Origin: JAIQET01 sp035542575
Lineage (GTDB): Bacteria; Acidobacteriota; Terriglobia; Terriglobales; Acidobacteriaceae
Length of the DNA: 64,000 nucleotides
Direction of reading: 5' to 3'
Assembly (NCBI GenBank): GCA_035542575.1
Contig: DATKLE010000098.1
Span: forward strand, 1-64,000
Part shown: positions 1 through 7,747 of the stretch, piece by piece
How the letters are laid out: each line of letters starts with the position of its first letter
How positions within the stretch are numbered: position 1 is the stretch's first letter
Made by a program: the position numbers and the translations under genes
Notes under the pieces: generated by a model
Database searches by the model: none
What the model was told of the DNA's origin: nothing
Seen by the model: the letters and a program-made list of their open reading frames with translations, nothing else

Positions 1-117
1 GTCAGGCCAGCGTTTTGCCTTCGGCTTCCTCCCGATTCCATCTCGCGATGAACACCGTTGCCGTTCGGCTAACACTTCCCCTTGCCGGGTGTGTAGAGGA
101 CTTTCACCTCCAAGTGA

Positions 118-137
118 GTGCGCCCTGCCGGGCGCAC
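118..137. other. Short GC-rich hairpin
   Basis: An 8-bp perfect stem (118-125 with 130-137) closes a TGCC tetraloop. There is no T tract, so it is not a convincing terminator. The first 117 bases of the window hold no coding region that I can support. Confidence 0.35.
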
Positions 138-142
138 CAAGC

Positions 143-170
143 AAAAAGGGCGACGCAAGGTCGCCCTTTT
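143..170 (-). terminator. Intrinsic terminator after the barrel gene
   Basis: A perfect 11-bp stem (144-154 paired with 160-170) encloses the loop GCAAG. Read on the minus strand it ends in a run of T (A5 at 143-147 on the plus strand). It lies 21 bases past the stop codon of the minus-strand barrel gene, where a rho-independent terminator is expected. Confidence 0.8.
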
Positions 171-190
171 CAGTGCGAACTCGTCCTCGC

Positions 191-679
191 TTAGAACCGG
201 AGCATCAGTCCCGTCGAGACCCGAACGTTCTTGCTGCTGGTAACACCGTTGTCGTGGAACATCATCCAGTCAACCTGTGCCAGACGGAAGGCAAACTTCT
301 GGTCGCCCAGGTCGACGCCGCCACCGAACATCATGGTGAAGGCGGTATTGCCGAAGCCGCTGGCCGAGAAGTGACCTCCCCCGAACAGGGCATGCGCAAA
401 CGGAGCCACCTTGCCCTTATGGCTGGAGATGACTGGACCGCCAGCAAAGGTGGTGAGGCTGCCGCCCGACTTGTAGGCGCCGCTGAAATCTCCGGTGACG
501 CCGAGCCAATTGTTGAAGTAGTAGTTCACAGCACCGTTCCAACCGTTCGCGTTGGTGGACGGTTCCAGGTGTGTGAACTGGTAGCCGCCGAACACTTCTG
601 CCTTGGGTGTCTCCTGCGCGGCCGCCATAAAGGAAACCAGACCGACAAACAAAGCTACCCCTAAGAACTTCCGCATCAT
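191..679 (-). CDS. Small outer-membrane beta-barrel protein
   Basis: This is a predicted 162-residue exported protein. A hydrophobic signal peptide (about residues 1-21) ends at a plausible AAAQ cleavage site. The rest alternates polar and hydrophobic residues, is rich in Gly, Phe and aromatic residues, and ends in LMLRF, the C-terminal aromatic expected of barrels inserted by the BAM complex. The size fits the 8-stranded OmpA/OmpW-like class. The start at 679 is preceded by AGGGAG on the minus strand, and a second Met follows directly. The gene is monocistronic and has a strong terminator. The exact function is unknown: a structural barrel or small porin is likely, but nothing shows a substrate. 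Confidence 0.7.
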   Translation of the reverse strand: MMRKFLGVALFVGLVSFMAAAQETPKAEVFGGYQFTHLEPSTNANGWNGAVNYYFNNWLGVTGDFSGAYKSGGSLTTFAGGPVISSHKGKVAPFAHALFGGGHFSASGFGNTAFTMMFGGGVDLGDQKFAFRLAQVDWMMFHDNGVTSSKNVRVSTGLMLRF

Positions 680-1206
680 GCTTTAACTCCCTAGTGTGGA
701 TTGGCACCCGTGGCCGCATCCTGCGGCGCTCCTACGGCTGGGCTCCGAGATTGGACAGAGCTGTCTTTCCCTCCCCGGAAAAGCTCAGAACCGGAAGCCG
801 CAAGGTGCTCGTGGGATAGTCGAATTCATTCTGGGAAAGCGGGCAAGTGACTGAAGACCAGGGGGATTGGCCTTTAGTAACGACAGGCTTGCCTTCCCGG
901 ATGCTGCCGCGAAATTGAGTGCTGAGGATTACAACAAGCGCAACTGACCTGTTTTCAAGGGGAAATCGGCACGGATGCCTCATCTAACGCACCGCGCTCA
1001 CGCTGCGAAGTGATTCAGATCACAGCACTTCACTGGGCAGGAAGATGAAACTTGCATCAGGTGGGCCCAGGAGACTGTTGAGATTCTCTACAGTCCTTTG
1101 CTCACGGGAGGCCGCTAGTGACTCAGTTCGCAGAACGCCTTAGCCGCGATGCGTACCGCCACTGCGCTCATACGACCCTAATAAATCAGACGAAAGGATA
1201 GCAATC
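680..1206. other. 527-base intergenic region between divergent genes
   Basis: This lies between the barrel gene (minus) and the cytochrome operon (plus). Short open frames here lack ribosome sites or recognisable protein features. The one clear element is a Crp/Fnr-type palindrome at 1009-1024. A purine-rich GAAAGGA ribosome site sits just before the cytochrome start. Confidence 0.5.
1009..1024. promoter_or_regulatory. Crp/Fnr-family binding site candidate
   Basis: The sequence AGTGATTCAGATCACA has perfect GTGA and TCAC half sites separated by six bases, the geometry of Crp/Fnr-family operators. It lies about 180 bases before the cytochrome c start codon. Two similar palindromes occur near the ferredoxin gene at about 18.7-18.8 kb. 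No Crp/Fnr transcription factor gene is visible in the window, so the regulator is unknown. Confidence 0.5.
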
Positions 1207-1524
1207 ATGAAGACAACCAAGCTTGCGGTGTTGGTCCTGACGATCGCGGTAGCCCTGTTCATCATGCTCCCCAGCCTGTCCTGGGCGGGCGATGACGGTG
1301 CCACCCTTTACAAAACGAAGTGCGCAGCCTGCCACGGGGCAGATGGAACGGGCAAGCCAGCCGCCAAGATCCCAAGCTTGATTTCCGATGACGCCAAGAA
1401 GATGTCGGATGCGGACCTGGCCAAGGCAATCACGGAAAAGCCCAAGCATGCCGGTATCGCCAAGAGCCTAACGCCTGACCAGGTCAAAATGCTGGTCAGC
1501 CACATCCGCAGCCTGCAGAAGTAG
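1207..1524 (+). CDS. Monohaem class I cytochrome c
   Basis: A 105-residue periplasmic electron carrier. A signal peptide (about residues 1-27, ending LSWAG) is followed by one haem-c motif, CAACH, near residue 39 and a helical C-terminus typical of small class I cytochromes. GAAAGGA precedes the ATG by a normal distance. It is the first gene of a run that continues with a HybA-like Fe-S protein and a HybB-like quinone protein, so it probably exchanges electrons with that membrane pair. The distal haem ligand cannot be assigned with confidence. The identification of the family is firm; the partner assignment rests on context. Confidence 0.9.
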   Translation: MKTTKLAVLVLTIAVALFIMLPSLSWAGDDGATLYKTKCAACHGADGTGKPAAKIPSLISDDAKKMSDADLAKAITEKPKHAGIAKSLTPDQVKMLVSHIRSLQK

Positions 1525-1708
1525 ATTGGCTGTTGCCTTCGGCGCACCGGCACTGCTTGTGGAGAACCTGTCCGCAGTGGCCGGGGAAAGCGTGGAGGGT
1601 GAGTCGTGAAATCAGCCGCCACAATGAGGCGCATCGAACGGAGAACCCGCCGGTCGGTAGCCGTCCGGGAGGCGCTGCCCCTGTCCGCTTGCCGCGCCGC
1701 AACAGCCC

Positions 1709-1738
1709 GCCCGGGTCCTGACTCCTCCGGACCCGGGC
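1709..1738 (+). terminator. GC-rich hairpin between cytochrome and Fe-S gene
   Basis: A perfect 10-bp stem (1709-1718 with 1729-1738) carries a 10-base loop, in the 289-base gap between the two genes. Only a weak T-rich stretch follows, so it may be a leaky terminator that lowers expression of the downstream genes, or an RNA-stabilising structure. A second, shorter hairpin follows at 1753-1767. Confidence 0.4.
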
Positions 1739-1813
1739 AATCCTTTCTAGCCGGTCCTGCGAGGACCATCCCGCAGGGGATGCTTTTCCCGGAGGGACCA
1801 GGAGACCACTGCC

Positions 1814-2596
1814 ATGAGTAAGGCACTGCTGTACGACGCCACCCTGTGCATCGGCTGCAAGCAGTGTGAGCAGGCGTGCGCCACCCAGAACAAGCTTCCA
1901 TATGACGACGCCATCGCCGCTGAAGAACGTCAGTCCGACCACAAGTACACGTTCGTGCTCACCCGGAACGACAAGTTCATGCGCCGCTTGTGCATGAATT
2001 GCGAAGATCCCGCTTGCGCCTCGGTATGCCCGGTGGGGGCGCTGCGCAAGACAGCGGCCGGACCCGTCACCTACGACGCAGACCGCTGCATGGGATGCCG
2101 TTACTGTATGGTGGCCTGTCCTTTCGGAGTTCCCAAGTACGAATGGAACAAGGTCCTGCCCCGAGTGCGCAAGTGCACCATGTGCCCCGATCGCGTGCAA
2201 GCCGGCAAACCAACCGCCTGTGCGGAGATCTGTCCCACTGGAGCTACCAAGTTCGGAGACCGGGACGAACTGATCAATGAAGCCCAACAGCGCATCCGTG
2301 ACAACCCCGGCCAGTATGTCAACCACATCTACGGGTTGACCGAGGTGGGGGGAACCTCGGTGCTGCTGCTCTCCAGCGCGCCCTTCGAAGAGTTCGGTTA
2401 CCGTACCGATCTCTCCAAGGATCCGCTGCCCATCCTTACCTACCGAGTGCTCTCCCGCATCCCCGATTTCGTGCCCCTGGGAGGCATGCTCCTGGGAGGC
2501 GTGTGGTGGATCACCCACCGCCGCGAAGAAGTAGCCGAAGCGGAAGGCCGAGGTCCCAAGCGGGACGCCGATGACCAGAAAGAGAGGAGCCGATGA
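1814..2596 (+). CDS. HybA/DmsB-like ferredoxin subunit with C-terminal membrane anchor
   Basis: A 260-residue electron-transfer subunit with four [4Fe-4S] Cys groups: C12/15/18/22, a CxxC-x4-CxxxCP group near 60-72, CxxCxxCxxxCP near 92, and CxxC...CxxxCP from about 121. This is the layout of DmsB, NrfC and HybA. A hydrophobic segment near residues 215-232 followed by basic residues looks like a membrane anchor. E. coli HybA carries a Tat signal. This protein has none: the first Cys group starts at residue 12, so the clusters probably stay on the cytoplasmic side. It overlaps the next gene by an ATGA. No catalytic hydrogenase, reductase or molybdopterin subunit is adjacent. Confidence 0.85.
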   Translation: MSKALLYDATLCIGCKQCEQACATQNKLPYDDAIAAEERQSDHKYTFVLTRNDKFMRRLCMNCEDPACASVCPVGALRKTAAGPVTYDADRCMGCRYCMVACPFGVPKYEWNKVLPRVRKCTMCPDRVQAGKPTACAEICPTGATKFGDRDELINEAQQRIRDNPGQYVNHIYGLTEVGGTSVLLLSSAPFEEFGYRTDLSKDPLPILTYRVLSRIPDFVPLGGMLLGGVWWITHRREEVAEAEGRGPKRDADDQKERSR

Positions 2597-3762
2597 AGAT
2601 CAAGTTCACCTTCTGGAAGCTGGTGTTCCTGTTCCTGATGGCGGCGGGCCTCTACGCGACGGTGGTGCGCTTCACCGAGGGTCTGGGACGCTCCACCAAC
2701 CTCAGCGATCAATTCCCCTGGGGCATCTGGATTGGCTTTGACGTGCTGTGTGGGGTCATGCTGGCGGCGGGCGGTTTCACCCTCACCGCCGCCGTGCACC
2801 TCTTCAACATCAAGCGCCTGCGTCCCATTGTGCGCCCCACCATCCTGACCGCATTCCTGGGATACGTCCTGGTCTGTGTGGCCTTGATGTACGACCTGGG
2901 GCGGCCCTATCGCATCTGGCATCCGCTCATCATGCGCAACCCGCACTCGGTGATGTTTGAGGTCGCCTACTGCGTCATGCTTTACACCACCGTGCTTTCG
3001 CTTGAGTTTGCCCCCATCGTGCTGGAGCGCTTTAACCTGCAGAAGCCGATCAAAATCATCCGCGGGGTCCTGATCCCGCTGGTCATCTGCGGAGTGATCC
3101 TTTCCACCCTGCACCAATCCTCGCTGGGCACGCTGTATCTCATCATGCCGGAGAAGCTGCATCCCTTCTGGTACAGCCCGTTGCTGCCCGTCTTCTTCTT
3201 CATCTCCGCCATCGCCGTGGGATTGGCAATGACGATCTTTGAGTCGTCCATGAGTTCCAAACACTTCGGACGGCAGTTGGAACTGCCGATTCTGCAGGAA
3301 CTGGGGCGTGTACTGGTGGTCGTGCTCTCGGTATACGGCGTGCTGCGTTTCGAAGACCTGCTGCATCGTGGCATGCTCAAGCTGCTGCTTCGGCCGGGAT
3401 ATGAAATGTATCTCTTCTGGCTGGAAATCATGCTCAGCCTGATCTTGCCTCTGCTGCTGCTTTCCCGGCGCAAAGTGCGCATGAGCGCCAGCGGATTGTA
3501 CATGGCTGCGGTGCTGGTGGTTCTGGGGTTTATCACCAACCGTCTGAATGTCAGCATTACCGGCCTGGAGTCCGCTGCCGGTCTGCATTACGTCCCCAAA
3601 TGGACGGAGATCGCCGTGACCGGCGCCATCATCGCCGCCGGTTTTGCCTTGTTTGGATTGGCGGAGAAATACCTGCCCATCTTCCCCGCCGAGGAACCGC
3701 ACCGTGTGCGCGAGCGGCAACCTGTGATCGCCGCCCAGGTGCTGGAACATGCCGGAGACTGA
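2593..3762 (+). CDS. HybB/NrfD-family quinone-interacting membrane protein
   Basis: A 389-residue polytopic protein with about ten hydrophobic segments. It carries the family-like early segment SDQFPWGIWIGFDVLCG and a later HQSSLGTLYLI stretch, both typical of the HybB branch of the NrfD family. These proteins exchange electrons between a quinone in the membrane and a bound Fe-S subunit. Here that subunit is the HybA-like protein whose stop codon overlaps this ATG. With the upstream cytochrome c it would form a quinone/cytochrome/Fe-S module without its own dehydrogenase, similar in principle to menaquinol-oxidising complexes of metal-reducing bacteria. The direction of electron flow cannot be read from sequence. 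Confidence 0.9.
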   Translation: MKIKFTFWKLVFLFLMAAGLYATVVRFTEGLGRSTNLSDQFPWGIWIGFDVLCGVMLAAGGFTLTAAVHLFNIKRLRPIVRPTILTAFLGYVLVCVALMYDLGRPYRIWHPLIMRNPHSVMFEVAYCVMLYTTVLSLEFAPIVLERFNLQKPIKIIRGVLIPLVICGVILSTLHQSSLGTLYLIMPEKLHPFWYSPLLPVFFFISAIAVGLAMTIFESSMSSKHFGRQLELPILQELGRVLVVVLSVYGVLRFEDLLHRGMLKLLLRPGYEMYLFWLEIMLSLILPLLLLSRRKVRMSASGLYMAAVLVVLGFITNRLNVSITGLESAAGLHYVPKWTEIAVTGAIIAAGFALFGLAEKYLPIFPAEEPHRVRERQPVIAAQVLEHAGD

Positions 3763-5413
3763 TCCAACTCGGAGCCGTTGGCAGCGTCTGACCCGCAGCT
3801 TGAGCAGCAAGCTGATCACCCTGTTGCTCGTGGTCCTGGTCGGGATCTTTGGCCTTCTGGGCTACCTCAACATCCGACTGCACCGCCAGCACCTGGAAAA
3901 TTCCGTGCTGGGCAGCGCCGAGCGGGTCAGTGATGTCATCAAGCGCACCACCACCTATTACATGCTGCGCAATGACCGCGAAGGTCTCTATCACGTGATG
4001 CAGACCATCGCCGACGAACCCGGCATGGTGAAGCTGCGCATCTTCGACAAGGAGGGCCGGGTCAGCTATTCGACCGACGCGGCCGAAGTCAGTCACGTAG
4101 TGGATAAAGGCGCCGAGGCCTGCTATGGCTGCCACACGCAATCCCAGCCGCTGACTCGGCTCAATCGTCCCGACCGCTTTCGTATTTACCGCAGCGGCGG
4201 ACAACGCGTGTTGGGCATCATTACGCCCATCGAGAACCAGCCGACGTGCTCTAATGCGGCCTGCCACGCCCATCCCGCCAGCCAGCAGATACTGGGCGTG
4301 CTGGACACCAACATCTCCCTGGCCAAGGCCGACGCGCAGCTCGCCGCCAGCACCCGCAGCATGCTGTTCTACACCGCCGGCGCCATGCTGATCGTGGCCG
4401 TGCTCAGTTGGCTCTTCGTGTGGCGTGTCGTCGGCGTCCCGGTCAAGGCCCTGAAGTCCGGTACCGAGCGCCTGGCCGAGGGCGAACTCGGCTATCAGAT
4501 CGAAGTACAGTCCAAGGACGAGGTCGGGGAATTGGCGCAATCGTTCAATACCATGAGCCTGCAATTGCGCACTGCCAACGAGGAGATCGTCGCCTGGGCC
4601 AAGACCCTCGAAGATCGTGTGGACCAGAAGACCCACGAATTGAAGCGCGCCCACGATCATGTCCTGCACGTGGAGAAGATGGCATCCATCGGCAAGATGG
4701 CCGCCGTTGTGGCCCACGAGATCAATAACCCGCTCTCCGGCATCCTGACCTACGCCAAGCTGCTGCGCAAGTGGCTGGACCGTGGCGAAACCGAGGGCGA
4801 CAAGCACCAGGAAGCATTGCAGTGCCTGGAGCTGATCGCCGGAGAAAGCCGGCGTTGTGGCGACCTGGTGAAGAATCTTCTGACCTTCTCGCGCACCGCT
4901 CCCATGAACGTCGAGACCACCGATTTGAACGCGGTCATTGATCGCAGCGTGCGCCTGGTACAGCACCAGTTGGAACTGAGCGGAATCCAGTTGCAGCTGG
5001 ATCTGACGAATGATCTGCCCCAAGTGCAGTGCGACCCGGCGCAGATCGAACAGGTCTTACTGGCTCTGATCATGAACTCCATTGATGCCATGCCCCGCGG
5101 CGGCAACTTGTGGTTGCGTACCCGTCTGCAGGAACCCGGCGATGAGGTCGAAATCCAGGTGCGGGATGATGGCATGGGCATCCCGGCTGACATTCTGCCG
5201 CAACTCTTCGAGCCCTTCCTCACCACCAAGGAAAGTGGCCACGGCGTGGGACTGGGACTGGCCATCAGCCGGGGCATCATCGAGCGCCACAACGGCAACA
5301 TCGAGGTCCAGTCTGAAGTTGGAAAGGGCACGACTTTCACTATTACTCTGCCGCTCGAAGGCGGCGCCGTCGCCGCCAACCGCGGGGCAGCCGCAGCAAC
5401 GAATGTGAGGTGA
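3749..5413 (+). CDS. Sensor histidine kinase with two periplasmic haem-c motifs
   Basis: A 554-residue membrane kinase starting 14 bases before the end of the HybB-like gene. Order: TM1 (about 20-42); a periplasmic sensor with haem motifs CYGCH (about residue 124) and CSNAACH (a CX4CH type, about 167); TM2 (about 210-232); HAMP; a coiled linker; HisKA with the H-box VAHEINNPLSG (about 322); and an HATPase domain with the N box, DDGMGIP and GVGLGLAIS. Covalent haem in the sensor suggests it reads the redox state, a gas such as NO or CO, or electron supply in the periplasm. It is coupled to the response regulator that starts at its stop codon. The kinase assignment is firm and the ligand is inference. 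Confidence 0.92.
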   Translation: MPETDPTRSRWQRLTRSLSSKLITLLLVVLVGIFGLLGYLNIRLHRQHLENSVLGSAERVSDVIKRTTTYYMLRNDREGLYHVMQTIADEPGMVKLRIFDKEGRVSYSTDAAEVSHVVDKGAEACYGCHTQSQPLTRLNRPDRFRIYRSGGQRVLGIITPIENQPTCSNAACHAHPASQQILGVLDTNISLAKADAQLAASTRSMLFYTAGAMLIVAVLSWLFVWRVVGVPVKALKSGTERLAEGELGYQIEVQSKDEVGELAQSFNTMSLQLRTANEEIVAWAKTLEDRVDQKTHELKRAHDHVLHVEKMASIGKMAAVVAHEINNPLSGILTYAKLLRKWLDRGETEGDKHQEALQCLELIAGESRRCGDLVKNLLTFSRTAPMNVETTDLNAVIDRSVRLVQHQLELSGIQLQLDLTNDLPQVQCDPAQIEQVLLALIMNSIDAMPRGGNLWLRTRLQEPGDEVEIQVRDDGMGIPADILPQLFEPFLTTKESGHGVGLGLAISRGIIERHNGNIEVQSEVGKGTTFTITLPLEGGAVAANRGAAAATNVR

Positions 5414-6771
5414 TCAACGTGAGCGCACCCGGAAAGCTCCTGATCGTGGACGATGAACTCAGCGTGCGCGATTCCCTGGGCAAGTGGTTTCACGAGGAAG
5501 GCTACGAGGTCGGCACCGCCGAGAGCGCCAACGAGGCTTTGACCCGCATGGCGGAGGGCCGCTGGGACGCCGCCCTGGTGGACATCAAAATGCGCGGCAC
5601 GGATGGCATTGAGCTACAGCGCCGCCTGCACGAGATCGATCCTGGCCTGATCGTCATCATGATGACCGGCTACGCCTCGGTGGAGACCGCGGTTACTGCT
5701 TTGAAAAACGGCGCTTATGACTATGTGACCAAGCCCCTCGACCCCGATGAAATCGCGCATCTGGTGAAAAAGGCGCTGGCCCACAAAAGGACCGAGCAGG
5801 AGAACGTCCTGCTGCGTGAGACCGTAGCCGAGGTTGCTCGGCCGGAAGAGATCGTCGGCCAGAGCGCGGTCATGGCCAAGGTGTTTGACGCCATCGAAAC
5901 CGTTGGACCCACCGACGCGACCGTATTGATCACCGGCGAGAGCGGCACCGGCAAGGAACTGGTCGCCCGCGCCATCCATCAGGCCAGCCCGCGGCGCTTT
6001 CACCCGCTGGTGGTCATCCACTGCGGCGCGCTGACTGAAACACTGCTGGAGAGCGAACTCTTCGGCCACGAGAAAGGCGCGTTCACCGGCGCCCAGTACC
6101 GCAAGAAAGGGAAATTCGAGATTGCGGAAGGGGGCACCGTCTTTCTCGACGAAATCGGCGACATCAGTCTGAAAACCCAGACCGACCTGCTGCGGGTGTT
6201 ACAGGAGCGCGAGATCGTGCGGGTCGGCAGCAATCAGCCCATCAAGGTGGACTTTCGCTGCATCGCCGCCACCAACAAGGACCTGGAAAAGCTGATTGAG
6301 GAAGGCAAGTTCCGTCCCGATCTCTTTTACCGCCTCAATGTATTTCGCATCGAACTGCCGCCCTTGCGCGACCGTCGCGACGACATTCCGGCGCTGGTCA
6401 ACCACTTTGTGCGCAAGTTCTCCCTGCAGATGAACAAGAAGATCACCCGCGTCTCGCCGGAAGCCATGAACCTGCTGCAGCAGCAACCCTGGAGCGGAAA
6501 TATTCGCGAACTGGAAAATGCCGTCGAGCGTGCCATGGTGGTGGCCCAGGAACCAGAGATCAAAGAACAGGACTTTGTGTTCAAGAGCACGGTCGCCAAT
6601 GGAGGCCCGAAGAGCCTGGATGAGATGGAGAAGTCCCACATCCTGCGGGTGTTGGAATCGTGCCACTGGAACCAGACCCGGGCGGCGGAAATCCTGGACA
6701 TCGACCGGGTCACGCTGCATCACAAGCTGAAGAAGTACGGCTGGAGCAAACCCACTGTTGAGACTCGATGA
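5410..6771 (+). CDS. NtrC-family sigma54-dependent response regulator
   Basis: A 453-residue regulator. The N-terminal receiver has the acidic pair near residues 13-15, phospho-acceptor Asp near 58 and Lys in YVTKPL. The central AAA+ domain has Walker A GESGTGKE (about 176) and the sigma54-contacting GAFTGA (about 224). A C-terminal Fis-type helix-turn-helix contains a RAAEILDIDRVTLHHKLKK segment. The start is GTG 5410, overlapping the kinase stop; a second GTG at 5419 is also possible. It is the cognate partner of the haem kinase and probably activates sigma54 promoters for respiratory genes. I found no good -24/-12 site (GG-N10-GC) in the intergenic regions I read. Confidence 0.95.
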   Translation: MINVSAPGKLLIVDDELSVRDSLGKWFHEEGYEVGTAESANEALTRMAEGRWDAALVDIKMRGTDGIELQRRLHEIDPGLIVIMMTGYASVETAVTALKNGAYDYVTKPLDPDEIAHLVKKALAHKRTEQENVLLRETVAEVARPEEIVGQSAVMAKVFDAIETVGPTDATVLITGESGTGKELVARAIHQASPRRFHPLVVIHCGALTETLLESELFGHEKGAFTGAQYRKKGKFEIAEGGTVFLDEIGDISLKTQTDLLRVLQEREIVRVGSNQPIKVDFRCIAATNKDLEKLIEEGKFRPDLFYRLNVFRIELPPLRDRRDDIPALVNHFVRKFSLQMNKKITRVSPEAMNLLQQQPWSGNIRELENAVERAMVVAQEPEIKEQDFVFKSTVANGGPKSLDEMEKSHILRVLESCHWNQTRAAEILDIDRVTLHHKLKKYGWSKPTVETR

Positions 6772-7301
6772 AGCACTTGCAACTGCTGCCGATCGGGAAG
6801 CTCGATGGCGGGTTGCTTCAGGACCTGGCTCCCGCCCTGGCGGACACGTTTCGCGTGCCCTGCGAGGTCCTCGCCCGTAGCCTTGATCCCGAATTTGCCT
6901 TCCATGGCGAGCGCCAGCAGTACCATTCCTCGGAGCTGCTGCAGCGCATGCAGGGCGTGCTCACGCCTCAATCCTGGCGTGTGCTGGGGGTCGCCTCGGT
7001 CGACCTCTATATCCCCATCCTGACCTTTGTCTTCGGCGAAGCTCAGGTGGGCGGCCCCTGCGCCGTTGTGTCGCTGCACCGCCTGCGCCAGGAGTTTTAC
7101 GGCCTTCCGGAAGACGAATATATCTTGGGCGACCGCCTGCTCAAGGAAGCCGTTCACGAGATCGGACACACCTTGGACCTCACCCATTGCGACGACTACC
7201 GTTGCGCCATGGCTCCTTCGCACGCTGTCGAGTGGATCGACCTGAAGGATGGCGCCCTGTGCGCCAGCTGCCAAAGCCAGATTTTCACCAGCTCTGACTG
7301 A
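6768..7301 (+). CDS. Archaemetzincin-type zinc metalloprotease (peptidase M54)
   Basis: A 177-residue protein starting on an ATGA overlap with the response regulator. It contains HEIGH (about residue 130) followed by THC, a CxM group and a C-terminal CxxC. The spacing is close to the archaemetzincin signature HExxHxxGxxHCx4CxM...CxxC, which binds a catalytic zinc and a second structural zinc. The glycine after the third zinc-ligand helix is replaced by Asp (HTLDLTHC), while all metal ligands are kept. The length matches the family, and no signal peptide is seen. The physiological substrate of this family is not established. Co-transcription with a redox two-component system is unusual. Confidence 0.85.
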   Translation: MKHLQLLPIGKLDGGLLQDLAPALADTFRVPCEVLARSLDPEFAFHGERQQYHSSELLQRMQGVLTPQSWRVLGVASVDLYIPILTFVFGEAQVGGPCAVVSLHRLRQEFYGLPEDEYILGDRLLKEAVHEIGHTLDLTHCDDYRCAMAPSHAVEWIDLKDGALCASCQSQIFTSSD

Positions 7302-7311
7302 ACAGCCAGCC

Positions 7312-7689
7312 CTACTCCTTCACCGACAAACCCGGATCGGCGGACATGGCCAGGACCTCGCGGTTCACCGTGTATTCGTAGTCCATGTCGGGTTCGCCGA
7401 GCACAGGAGGCCCAGAATCCACAGAGCCTCGGGCCGGCACCGGGAAATCGTACTGCGGGTTGCCCAGTTCGTCGGCGAATGGAGTGTCGTCGAAATGAAC
7501 GGTGAAGGCTTTTCCTTTCGAAATCCAGCGGATTTGGTCCCCCTTTTTCTTCCGCAGGTTCACCCACTCGCAATCGACATCGCAATTGTCCCGCAGGTGC
7601 ACGCTGACAGTGTCCCCAGGTACGATGCGAATCGTCTTAAGCTTGCTCTTATGGCCGTGCCTTTTCTTGTGACTGCGCCCGCTTTTCAT
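7312..7689 (-). CDS. Small cupredoxin-like protein of unknown function
   Basis: 125 residues. The ATG at 7689 was chosen because AAGGAGG lies just upstream; a GTG 18 bases further upstream would place that ribosome site inside the coding region. The N-terminus is very basic (KKRHGHKSKLK). A beta-rich body follows, with segments such as VPGDTVSVHLRDNC and ISKGKAFTVHFDDTPF, which resemble the loops of small single-domain cupredoxin-like proteins. No complete type-1 copper ligand set (His, Cys, His, Met) is visible, so copper binding is doubtful. There is no signal peptide. It converges with the archaemetzincin gene with only 10 bases between them. Confidence 0.55.
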   Translation of the reverse strand: MKSGRSHKKRHGHKSKLKTIRIVPGDTVSVHLRDNCDVDCEWVNLRKKKGDQIRWISKGKAFTVHFDDTPFADELGNPQYDFPVPARGSVDSGPPVLGEPDMDYEYTVNREVLAMSADPGLSVKE

Positions 7690-7747
7690 GTTGCCTCCTT
7701 GTGGCACAGCAGCCGGACTTATGGTTGGTTCCAGTCCTTATCCGTCC

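Noticed and set aside
682..706. A TGGCAC sequence resembling a sigma54 -24 box on the plus strand
   Set aside because: The spacing between GG and GC is 11 or 8, not 10, and no gene starts suitably downstream.
732..983. Open frame on the minus strand in the 680-1206 gap
   Set aside because: No ribosome site, no hydrophobic or family-like segment, and composition like random translation.
1606..1821. Open frame between the cytochrome and Fe-S genes (plus)
   Set aside because: It runs through the hairpin at 1709-1738 and into the Fe-S gene start; Arg/Pro/Ser-rich sequence without features.
2440..3819. Long antisense open frame over the HybB-like gene
   Set aside because: His/Gln/Asp-rich mirror of a GC-rich coding strand; the plus-strand protein has clear family motifs.
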